From: Tepiditoga spiralis
GTDB lineage: Bacteria; Thermotogota; Thermotogae; Petrotogales; Petrotogaceae
Direction: 5' to 3'
Assembly (NCBI RefSeq): GCF_014701195.1
Contig: NZ_AP018712.1
Location: forward strand, 1,816,501-1,880,500
DNA: 64,000 nt
Positions 25,125-32,741 of the stretch are shown piece by piece; within the stretch, counting starts at the first letter, position 1, and the number at the start of each line of letters is the position of its first letter. The translations under genes and the position numbers were made by a program. The notes beneath the pieces are model-generated. The model worked only from the letters and a program-made list of their open reading frames with translations, was not told the origin of the DNA and did no database searches.

Positions 25125-25871
25125 ATGTTAAAAGCAATTAAACTTGTGAAAGAATTCGGAAATTACAAAGCAGTAAACGAAGTCACTTTAAATATTAAAA
25201 AAGGAGAAATTTATGGCTTTTTAGGACCTAATGGAGCAGGAAAAACAACAACTATTAGAATGCTCACTGGAACACTCAAACCAACCTCTGGAGATGTTGA
25301 AATTTTAAATCTAAATTTATTTAATAATGAATTAGAAATTAAAAGAAGAATTGGTGTTGTACCAGATGAACCAAAAATGTATGAAAATCTAAAAGGTTTT
25401 GAATACATAGAATTTATAATGGGAATATACAAATTAAATAAAGATGAAACTAAAAAAAGATTTGATGAAATTTGTGATGCTTTTGAAATTGATTATTTAA
25501 ATAATTATATAGGTGACTTTTCTCATGGTATGAAACAAAAATTAATGGTTGCTTCTGTTTTAATGAGAAAACCTGAAGTAATATTTTTAGATGAACCAAC
25601 AGTTGGATTGGATGCAAGATCAGCAAAAATATTAAAAGAACTTTTACATAAATATAGAGATGAAGGAATGACAATCTTTTTAACAACTCATATACTTGAA
25701 ATTGCCGAAAAGATGTGTGATAGAATAGGAATAATAAAAGAGGGTAGAATGCTTGCAGAAGGTACAATTGAAGAATTGAGAAATTCTACAGAAAATAAAG
25801 GTTCTCTTGAAGATATTTTCTTAGAACTAACTGGTGATGACAGTATAGAAGATGTCATAAAAGAACTTTAA
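25125..25871 (+). CDS. ABC-2-type transporter ATP-binding protein
   Basis: A 248-aa ATPase of the DRA/CcmA group. Walker A GPNGAGKTTT near residue 38, a weak signature FSHGMKQKL, Walker B VIFLDEPTVGLD and switch FLTTHI. The typical C-terminal tail (SLEDIFLELTGD) follows. The start at 25125 has AAGGAGGT upstream. It is paired with the membrane protein 14 bp downstream. Such pairs export drugs, peptides, lipids or polysaccharide precursors; the cargo is not evident. Confidence 0.92.
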   Translation: MLKAIKLVKEFGNYKAVNEVTLNIKKGEIYGFLGPNGAGKTTTIRMLTGTLKPTSGDVEILNLNLFNNELEIKRRIGVVPDEPKMYENLKGFEYIEFIMGIYKLNKDETKKRFDEICDAFEIDYLNNYIGDFSHGMKQKLMVASVLMRKPEVIFLDEPTVGLDARSAKILKELLHKYRDEGMTIFLTTHILEIAEKMCDRIGIIKEGRMLAEGTIEELRNSTENKGSLEDIFLELTGDDSIEDVIKEL

Positions 25872-25885
25872 GGAGTGGTTTTAAT

Positions 25886-27475
25886 ATGAGTGATTTATCT
25901 TTATTAATAAAATATTCATTTCAAAATAAATCAAGATATTCAAAAAAGAAAAAAAATGGTAAAGAAAGAAAACCAACAAATCCCATTATTTCTATAATAT
26001 TAACTTTGTCTATATCTGCAACATTAGGATTAATATTAGCTCCAATTTACTATTATGCTTTTAAAAATAGTGCTATACCATTGACTAAATTTGGTATACA
26101 ATCTACATATAATTTTGTAGATATAATTTTTTCATCTACATATATTGGATTAGGAATAATGTTTTTGATGACTTTTTCTTCATATTTAGTAGTAAATTTA
26201 TATGATGGAGATATGACTGAGTTATTTTTGACAATGCCAATAAAGAGATCAACAATTTTTTTATCAGCAGCAATAGATAGCTTAATATTATCAGGTATGC
26301 CTCTTGGAATGTTAATTCCTCTTTCAATAGTTCACGCAATAATTTTAAAAGGAAGCATAATAGCTTCAATATTATCTATAACTTTATTTGTTTACTTATT
26401 GGGAATATTAGCATTAATTATTTCTATGTTGTTATCGCTTTTTATTGGTAAAACAGCAGCAAAAAGAACTGCTATGTTAATGAGTTTTGGAAGTTTATTA
26501 ATATATATCATTTCTACAAATTTAATTTCTAAAATAAAAACTACCGATCCAAAAGTTTTTGTTGACGGAATAAAAGGTGCTCTTAATTTTATACTTTTCC
26601 CTGCTTTTCCACATACTCAAATGATAAATGGAATAAATGGAAATTATTCCAGTATAGCAATTATGATTATTTTTAGTATAATTTTTACTTTTGTTTTTTA
26701 TTACTTTTCTAATAAAATGGACTTTGGAATGAAATCTAAAAAAAGTTCAAAAAAGATTAAAAATATAAAAATAAGTGGAATGCCTCTTTTGAAAAAAGAC
26801 TTGAAATTATTATCTAGAGATTCACAATCAATATTTATGATTTTTTATCCTATTGCATTATCTGCAATATTCTTCTTTACGGGAAATAATAGTATAACCT
26901 TTATATCTATAATGTTTATAATAATAGCTGCTTTTTATTCTGCTTATTTAACAATTATAATGCTTGCAGAAGATACAAAAATTTGGCCTTTGCCAAGATT
27001 ATTTCCAGTAAAAATTAGTACTATTGTTAATAGAAAAATTATAATCCCAGTAACAATTTTTATGTTAGAATACTTTGCTGTATTAATATTTTTAGGTATA
27101 AAAGATAAATTAGATATTTCTGGAATATTTTTTATTGTTCCTATGCTTATAATAATGTTTTATTCTTCAATATTTGGTGCAAGACTATTTTTAAAAAATC
27201 CAAAAAGAGATACTAAACAAAAAAATATCTTATCCACTAAAGAAATTTTTATGCTTGAAGGTGTTTCTATGGGATATTCATTAATAATATTTGTTTTATT
27301 AACTTTTGAACAAATGTTAATAAAGCATGGACCATTTTGGATTTTTAAAAATATACCTATAATTTTTTCACATTTAATATTTTTAGGAATACCTATAATT
27401 TTAATACTATTTATTCTTTCTAAAACAAGAAAAGAAATGAATAAAATAAAAAAATTAATAGAAAGTTGGGAATAG
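25886..27475 (+). CDS. ABC-2-type transporter membrane protein
   Basis: A 529-aa integral membrane protein with about twelve hydrophobic segments, a basic N-terminal cytoplasmic stretch and one central basic loop (KSKKSSKKIKNIK). Its length suggests a double-size permease that may pair with an ATPase dimer. It is translated from GGAGTGG 14 bp after the ATPase gene and ends at a terminator shared with the opposite strand. No conserved motif shows the substrate. Confidence 0.85.
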   Translation: MSDLSLLIKYSFQNKSRYSKKKKNGKERKPTNPIISIILTLSISATLGLILAPIYYYAFKNSAIPLTKFGIQSTYNFVDIIFSSTYIGLGIMFLMTFSSYLVVNLYDGDMTELFLTMPIKRSTIFLSAAIDSLILSGMPLGMLIPLSIVHAIILKGSIIASILSITLFVYLLGILALIISMLLSLFIGKTAAKRTAMLMSFGSLLIYIISTNLISKIKTTDPKVFVDGIKGALNFILFPAFPHTQMINGINGNYSSIAIMIIFSIIFTFVFYYFSNKMDFGMKSKKSSKKIKNIKISGMPLLKKDLKLLSRDSQSIFMIFYPIALSAIFFFTGNNSITFISIMFIIIAAFYSAYLTIIMLAEDTKIWPLPRLFPVKISTIVNRKIIIPVTIFMLEYFAVLIFLGIKDKLDISGIFFIVPMLIIMFYSSIFGARLFLKNPKRDTKQKNILSTKEIFMLEGVSMGYSLIIFVLLTFEQMLIKHGPFWIFKNIPIIFSHLIFLGIPIILILFILSKTRKEMNKIKKLIESWE

Positions 27476-27497
27476 GGGCTTTTAGCCCCTATTTTCA
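27471..27497. terminator. Bidirectional terminator between the ABC-2 permease and DUF4130 genes
   Basis: A 10-bp stem, AATAGGGGCT (27471-27480) and AGCCCCTATT (27484-27493), with a 3-nt loop. It overlaps the stop codons of both convergent genes. Confidence 0.85.
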
Positions 27498-28204
27498 ATT
27501 AAATATTTCCAAAATCTATTTGGAATAAATTTATTTTGCAACTTTAAATTGTATCTTTCTTCAATTGCAGTATATTTATGATAAGTCTTCCACAAGTTTT
27601 GAAATTTAATTTCGTTTTGATGGTATTCATCACTTAAATTTAAATTTTTTACTTGCATAAATTCAACCTTTTTATCATACATTACAATGTATCTTCTTTT
27701 TATATCATGAAGAATAAACTTTTCATTTTTAAATCTATTGATAAAATGCGGAGTTAGTAATGGAATAACATTATAAATTGGTTTTATTGATGAAAAAAAT
27801 GTTCCATCTTTTAATTCTTTAAATCTAATCAATCCTAAATATCTATGAGCATCGTTTGTTACTTTTTTATAATATACATTTATATCTTTTACGTATGTAT
27901 AACTAAATAAATTAGAAGGATCCATTTTTTTGCTCAAAGTTAAAATTAAAAATTCAAATGAACTTTTTTCAAAGCCTTTTATTTCAGATAAAAATGCATA
28001 GAATATTTTTTCTAAAACAGTTGGATAATTTTTTTTTAAATAAAGAATTAATTTTTTAGAATTTTCAAAATCAGTTGAAATAAATGCAGAATTTAATAAT
28101 GAATTATCTTCATTATTTATATTTTGTGGAATTATTTTTTTTCTTATTAAATAGTAAAATAAACTCATCAATCCTTCAAAACTTCCATCATATTGATAAA
28201 TCAT
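27482..28204 (-). CDS. DUF4130/TIGR03915-type putative DNA-metabolism protein
   Basis: A 240-aa protein starting MIYQYDGSFEGLMSLFY, the signature of the TIGR03915 (SAM/UDG-link) family. Family members sit next to, or are fused with, a radical SAM protein and a uracil-DNA-glycosylase-like domain, and are thought to act in DNA repair or modification; no activity is established to my knowledge. Conserved pieces include VTNDAHRYLGLIRF, PHFINRF and the C-terminal WKTYHKYTAIEERYN. The ATG follows the radical SAM stop codon with no gap (TAAATG). The glycosylase domain seen in fused relatives is absent here. Confidence 0.85.
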   Translation of the reverse strand: MIYQYDGSFEGLMSLFYYLIRKKIIPQNINNEDNSLLNSAFISTDFENSKKLILYLKKNYPTVLEKIFYAFLSEIKGFEKSSFEFLILTLSKKMDPSNLFSYTYVKDINVYYKKVTNDAHRYLGLIRFKELKDGTFFSSIKPIYNVIPLLTPHFINRFKNEKFILHDIKRRYIVMYDKKVEFMQVKNLNLSDEYHQNEIKFQNLWKTYHKYTAIEERYNLKLQNKFIPNRFWKYLIENRG

Positions 28205-29443
28205 TTAATAAGTCCTTTCTGGAATATTTTTTAAAAATAATGGTATACTTTTATTTTTTGAACTTAAAACATTTTTTAAGTTCTTTGGATCTTTAAAAAT
28301 ATAACCTTGAAATTTACCATTACAGGTTATAAAATACTTTGCTCTTTTTAAAACTACCCTTATCTTTTTTAAAATTTCAAAGTTAATATTTTCATATTTT
28401 CTGGTTTTAATTATTTTTAATGCAGAATTTATGCCAATACCAGGAACTCTAATTAACATTTCATAAGGTGCTTTGTTTACTTCAATTGGAAATAAATTAA
28501 AGTTTCTTATAGCCCACATTGATTTTGGATCTAATTTTTCATTTAAAAATGGCTCATTTTCATCTAAAATTTCATTAGCACTGAATTTATAATATCGCAA
28601 AAGCCAATCAGCTTGATATAATCTATGCTCTCTTAATAGTGAAGCATTTTTTTGTGGTAGTTTTGAATCTGTATTTACTTTAATAAATGCAGAATAATAA
28701 ACTCTTTTTAAATTAAAGTTTTTATATAATTTTTCAGATAAATTTATTATAGTTTTATCACTATCTGGAGATGCTCCTATTATCATTTGTGTGCTTTGTC
28801 CTGCTGGCACAAATGAAGGAGCAGTTTTAAATTTTTTTCTTTCACTAATGCTCACTAAAGCATTTGAACCAATATATTTCATAGGTTTTAATATATTTTC
28901 TTTGCTTTTATCAGGAGCTAAAACCGCCAAACTTTTTTGTGTTGGCAATTCAATATTTACACTCATTCTATCTGCATAAAAACCAGCTTTTCTTATTAAT
29001 TCTTTATCAGCACCTGGTATGGCTTTTAAATGTATATAACCATTAAAATTTTTTTCTCTTAATTTTTTTACTACAATAAACATTTTTTCCATTGTATAGT
29101 TTGCTGATTTTATTATTCCAGAACTTAAAAATAATCCTTCTATATAATTTCTCTTATAAAAGGATAAAGTTAAATTTACTAATTCTTCAGGAGAAAAAGT
29201 AGTTCTTTTTATGTTGTTACTCTTTCTATTTATACAATAAGCACAGTCAAATTTACAATAATTTGTATATAAAACTTTTAATAAAGATATACATCTTCCA
29301 TCAGCAGCCCAGCTATGGCAAATTCCAGATTTTTCAGTATTACCAATTCCATCAATATTTAATCTCTCACTTCCACTTGAAGAACAAGATACATCGTATT
29401 TAGCCGATGAAGACAAAATTTTTAATTTTTCATTTAAGTCCAT
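28205..29443 (-). CDS. Putative DNA modification/repair radical SAM protein (TIGR03916-type)
   Basis: A 412-aa protein with a radical SAM motif, Cys-x3-Cys-x2-Cys, in YCKFDCAYCINR, which should bind a [4Fe-4S] cluster and S-adenosylmethionine. The C-terminus has a helix-hairpin-helix DNA-binding motif (RVPGIGINSALKIIKTRKY). This is the known partner of DUF4130. The ATG at 29443 has AGAGGTG upstream; the in-frame GTG inside it is rejected. A perfect promoter and a 16-bp palindrome lie upstream. The substrate is unknown. Confidence 0.88.
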   Translation of the reverse strand: MDLNEKLKILSSSAKYDVSCSSSGSERLNIDGIGNTEKSGICHSWAADGRCISLLKVLYTNYCKFDCAYCINRKSNNIKRTTFSPEELVNLTLSFYKRNYIEGLFLSSGIIKSANYTMEKMFIVVKKLREKNFNGYIHLKAIPGADKELIRKAGFYADRMSVNIELPTQKSLAVLAPDKSKENILKPMKYIGSNALVSISERKKFKTAPSFVPAGQSTQMIIGASPDSDKTIINLSEKLYKNFNLKRVYYSAFIKVNTDSKLPQKNASLLREHRLYQADWLLRYYKFSANEILDENEPFLNEKLDPKSMWAIRNFNLFPIEVNKAPYEMLIRVPGIGINSALKIIKTRKYENINFEILKKIRVVLKRAKYFITCNGKFQGYIFKDPKNLKNVLSSKNKSIPLFLKNIPERTY

Positions 29444-29455
29444 AAAATTCACCTC

Positions 29456-29504
29456 TTATACATATGTATAATTACATTATATACTTTTTCTAAAAGAAAG
29501 TCAA
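29456..29504 (-). promoter_or_regulatory. Promoter with perfect 16-bp palindrome ahead of the radical SAM pair
   Basis: Minus strand: TTGACT (29504-29499), 17-bp spacer, TATAAT (29481-29476). Directly downstream, 29456-29471 is the perfect palindrome TTATACATATGTATAA, placed like an operator over the start of transcription. The regulator is unknown. Confidence 0.75.
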
Positions 29505-29570
29505 CTTAACTTTTTTGTAACTATATTTGACTATGAAAATGATAAAATTAAAATAAATGGGGGTGAAAGT

Positions 29571-30791
29571 ATGAACTTAGAACTTGGAAGAAAAAAAATC
29601 AAATGGGTTGAAAAATATATGAAAGTTGTAAATTATTTAAGAGATATGTATATAAATGAAAAACCTTTTAATGGAGTTAAAGTTGCAATGAGTATTCATT
29701 TGGAAGCAAAAACAGCTTATCTTGCAACAATATTAAAACAACTTGGTGCAGATGTGGCAATTACTGGTAGTAATCCATTAACAACTCAACCTGAAGTTGC
29801 AGAAGCATTAAAAGAATATGGAATACATGTATATGCTGAAAAAACATTAGATGAAGATATTTACTGGAAAAATATGGATAAGGTATTAGAATTTAATCCA
29901 AACATAATAATAGATGATGGTGCTGACCTTGGAATAAGATTGATTGAAAAATTTCCGGAAAAAATTGAAAACCTTTGGGGAATTTGTGAAGAAACCACAA
30001 CAGGAGTAAAAAGATATAAAGCACTTTATAATGATGGTAAATTATCTGTTCCTTTAATAGCTATAAATGATTCATACATGAAATACTTGTTTGACAATAG
30101 ATATGGAACTGGGCAATCAACTTGGGATGGTATAATAAGATCTACTAATATAACGGTTACTGGAAAAAATGTAGTTGTTGGTGGATATGGTTGGTGCGGA
30201 AGAGGCATTGCAATGAGAGCTAAAGGTCTTGGCGCTAATGTTATCATTACAGAAATTGATCCAATAAAGGCAAATGAAGCTATAATGGATGGATTTAGAG
30301 TTATGAAAATGAATGAAGCTTGTAAAATAGGAGATATATTTGTAACAGCAACAGGAGATATTGATATAATAACAGAAAAACAATTTTTAAACATGAAAGA
30401 TGGAGTTATACTTGCTAATTCAGGTCATTTTGATGTTGAAGTTAAAGTTGCTGATTTAGAAAAAATAAAAGTAGAAAAAAAAGAAGTAAGACCTGGTGTG
30501 GAAGAATATGTACTCCCTAATGGGAAAAGTGTATTTCTACTTGGAAAAGGTCGTTTAGTAAATTTAACAAATGCAGACGGACACCCAATTGAAATAATGG
30601 ACTTATCTTTTGCTCTTCAACTTGAAGGAGCTAAGTATATAATGGAAAATTATAAAAATATGGATATTTCTATAAAACCAATACCTTATGATATAGATAA
30701 AAAAGTAGCTTCTATAAAATTAAAAACTATTGGCATTGAAATTGATACATTGAGTGAAGATCAAAAAAATTATTTAAATAGTTGGAAGTAA
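29571..30791 (+). CDS. ahcY: S-adenosylhomocysteinase
   Basis: A 406-aa NAD-dependent enzyme splitting S-adenosylhomocysteine into adenosine and homocysteine, which keeps methylation going. Conserved parts are AMSIHLEAKTAYLATILKQLGA, EETTTGVKR, the NAD-binding GGYGWCGRGIA near residue 202 and NSGHFDVEV. The length fits the short form seen in Thermotoga. Some C-terminal residues of the long eukaryotic form are absent. A GGGGGTG ribosome binding site precedes the ATG. Monocistronic, divergent from the radical SAM pair. Confidence 0.95.
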   Translation: MNLELGRKKIKWVEKYMKVVNYLRDMYINEKPFNGVKVAMSIHLEAKTAYLATILKQLGADVAITGSNPLTTQPEVAEALKEYGIHVYAEKTLDEDIYWKNMDKVLEFNPNIIIDDGADLGIRLIEKFPEKIENLWGICEETTTGVKRYKALYNDGKLSVPLIAINDSYMKYLFDNRYGTGQSTWDGIIRSTNITVTGKNVVVGGYGWCGRGIAMRAKGLGANVIITEIDPIKANEAIMDGFRVMKMNEACKIGDIFVTATGDIDIITEKQFLNMKDGVILANSGHFDVEVKVADLEKIKVEKKEVRPGVEEYVLPNGKSVFLLGKGRLVNLTNADGHPIEIMDLSFALQLEGAKYIMENYKNMDISIKPIPYDIDKKVASIKLKTIGIEIDTLSEDQKNYLNSWK

Positions 30792-30831
30792 ATTTATAGT
30801 ATTACACATATTTTATAAAAAATATTAAACT

Positions 30832-30880
30832 AAAAAGTGCTTGATTTCAACTGAACTTTTGAATCAAGCACTTTTTAATT
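30832..30880. terminator. Bidirectional terminator after ahcY
   Basis: AAAAAGTGCTTGATT pairs with AATCAAGCACTTTTT, a 15-bp stem with a 15-nt loop (30832-30876). Confidence 0.85.
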
Positions 30881-30928
30881 AATTTTTAATTTACTTTATT
30901 TGTATTTTGAAAGATAAAAATGTATTTA

Positions 30929-31840
30929 TTAAAAAGCATTTTTTATAATATAAAAATTATTTGGTAAAGTGTATTTTCCTAATAAATCCTCATTTTTTAT
31001 TATTACATTGTTTTTTCCAACAATTTTTCCAGAAAAAATCATTTTTGAACACAAACAAGTTTTTCCATCATTTAAAAATAAATTATAATTTTCAGAATCT
31101 ATTTTATTATCTTCTATATCAGCATATATTTTTCCATTTAAAGATACTGCATAATTATATATATTAATAATTTCATTATCAAATATATTTGAATTTATAT
31201 CTCCAAGAAAAACTACTCCATTAACACAATATTTTATACTATTATTTATTATTTTAGATTCTGTATGCATTGAAGTAGATATTATTATAGCATTAGCATA
31301 ATCTGAAATTTTATTATTTTTAATAGTAGTCATATTATTTCTAAATAAGTGTATTCCTGAATTTGAAATATAAATTTCTTTACCATTTTCTGATTTTTTT
31401 GTTTTACCTGATAACTTAGAATTTTCCATAGAAAAATCATTATTAAATAGGTATCCAAAAATTGCATCTTTAGAAGAATAAATTTCAACATTATTTAAAT
31501 GTACACCAGCATTTATTATATTTATTCCAGTTCCTGGAGAAGTAATTTTTATATTAGATATATTAACATTTGAAGAATCATAAATTTTAAAAACTGATTT
31601 ATCATTATTTTTAGGTTGAATTAAAACATCATCTTCTCCTTTAATATTTACATCTTTTGTTATTATTACATTTTCTCGATAAGTACCTTTTTCTAAAATT
31701 ATAGTATCTCCAATTTTTGCATTGTTTAATGCTTCTTGAATAGTTTTATATTTAGAATTTACACATCCAACTTTAATATCTGTAGAAAAGCCTAAAACAC
31801 TTATTATTATTAATAAAAATATAAAGTATTTATTTTTCAT
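30929..31840 (-). CDS. Secreted right-handed beta-helix protein (NosD/pectate-lyase-like fold)
   Basis: A 303-aa protein with signal peptide MKNKYFIFLLIIISVLGFST. It then has the entry motif of the NosD/pectinesterase-type beta-helix (IQEALNNAKIGDTIILEKGTY) and repeating strands such as NVNISNIKI, NNVEIYSS and NNMTTIKNNKISDY. No pectate-lyase or pectinesterase catalytic residues are evident, so a binding or structural role is likely. Four Cys residues are present, including a C-x-C near the end (KTCLCSK). It has an AGGAGG ribosome binding site and lies 30 bp downstream of the seven-cysteine peptide frame on the same strand, so the two were probably co-transcribed. Confidence 0.72.
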   Translation of the reverse strand: MKNKYFIFLLIIISVLGFSTDIKVGCVNSKYKTIQEALNNAKIGDTIILEKGTYRENVIITKDVNIKGEDDVLIQPKNNDKSVFKIYDSSNVNISNIKITSPGTGINIINAGVHLNNVEIYSSKDAIFGYLFNNDFSMENSKLSGKTKKSENGKEIYISNSGIHLFRNNMTTIKNNKISDYANAIIISTSMHTESKIINNSIKYCVNGVVFLGDINSNIFDNEIINIYNYAVSLNGKIYADIEDNKIDSENYNLFLNDGKTCLCSKMIFSGKIVGKNNVIIKNEDLLGKYTLPNNFYIIKNAF

Positions 31841-31870
31841 TTTTAACCTCCTAAAATATAAAGTGAACTT

Positions 31871-32216
31871 CTAATTATTTTTACATGGATAAATTGTTAT
31901 AGTTTTAAACTTCACACATTGCCATTCTCCATAAAATTGACATCCTGCAGCAGCTACAGCAATGCAAGCAGCATATGCTGGCGGAGTTTCTTCAAGTGCG
32001 TAGCATGGTAATTTTGCTACTTTAAAACAATTTTGATCAAAATAAGGTGGTTTATAAACTTTTTTTACACAAACAGCTCTTGTAACTGGTTTAGAATACT
32101 ATCATCACACTTTGATCAATAACTCCGTTAAAATTTGCAAATACATTCATTGATATCATAGTTAATAAAAAAGTAAAAAATATTAACCATGATGTTCTCT
32201 TTTTCGTTTTTCTCAC
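31871..32216 (-). pseudogene. Secreted seven-cysteine peptide gene, frame-disrupted
   Basis: GTG at 32216, after GGAGGAG, opens a clear signal peptide (RKTKKRTSWLIFFTFLLTM to VFA). That frame stops after DQSVMIVF. A second frame, offset by one base near 32096, runs on to a TAG at 31873-31871 and encodes about 73 residues with seven cysteines (CVKKVYK, NCFKVAK, PCYALEE, ACIAVAAAGC, QCVKFK, PCKNN). Removing one T joins the two. The compact core with paired Cys and Ala runs is reminiscent of halocin-C8-like bacteriocin cores, but I cannot confirm homology. It could be a recent pseudogene, a sequence error or programmed slippage. The beta-helix gene lies just downstream. Confidence 0.6.
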
Positions 32217-32229
32217 TTTTTCTCCTCCT

Positions 32230-32455
32230 CACTTGTATTTTTAATAGCAAAGCTATTAGTATTAAAAATAATATAGTTATAATATAATAAATTGTTTCTC
32301 CATACTTAGAATAAAATATTTGTTCTACAATTCATAATAAATTATTTTTGTTTCAATAAATTTTTTAAAACTTTCCCATTGTTGTTTATTATTTTCGTTA
32401 TTCTTGAGTTCATTAATTTGGTTATATACACGTTATTTTTTGATGTTCTAAACTT
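32230..32455 (-). pseudogene. Debris of a small protein with one membrane segment
   Basis: On the minus strand a frame without a start codon reads NNKQQWESFKKFIETKIIYYEL and stops. Shifted by one base it continues as QIFYSKYGETIYYIITILFL then ILIALLLKIQVRRRKSEK, a hydrophobic segment with a basic tail that runs into the ribosome binding site and start of the cysteine-rich peptide. It looks like another decayed short gene. No family is recognised. The remainder of 32456-32741 holds no gene I can support. Confidence 0.35.
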
Positions 32456-32712
32456 TGTGGATACCAACACTGTGTATGGTATACTTGAACATCAATAACA
32501 TTATATCAAAAAAAAACGTTGTCAACTATTTTTATAAAATAATCAATATTTTTACTAAAATGCAATATAATAAATTTAATTTATATCATTGCTTTTATTT
32601 TTTTATGTTATTATTAATCTTTCTCATTATACACTATTTTTTTACCTTTAAACTTACAATTTTGTAAGTTTGTTTTGCTAATTTTTTTTGTATAAACATA
32701 TGATTTATTAAT

Positions 32713-32729
32713 TTATGGTATAATAAAAC
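32713..32729 (+). promoter_or_regulatory. Extended -10 promoter of the AAA-like gene
   Basis: TGGTATAAT (TATAAT at 32719-32724), an extended -10 element with TG one base upstream and no good -35 box. It is unusually close to the ATG at 32742, so the leader is about 10 bases and consists of little more than the GAGGTG site. Confidence 0.45.
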
Positions 32730-32741
32730 GAGGTGATAAAA

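Noticed and set aside
32500-32525. TTGACA ... TATAAT on the minus strand as promoter of the cysteine-peptide locus
   Set aside because: Spacer is only 14 bp, too short for normal use. It may be a decayed promoter.
32455-32667. 70-codon open frame on the plus strand
   Set aside because: Low-complexity Phe/Ile/Asn composition with no ribosome binding site. It lies in AT-rich intergenic DNA.
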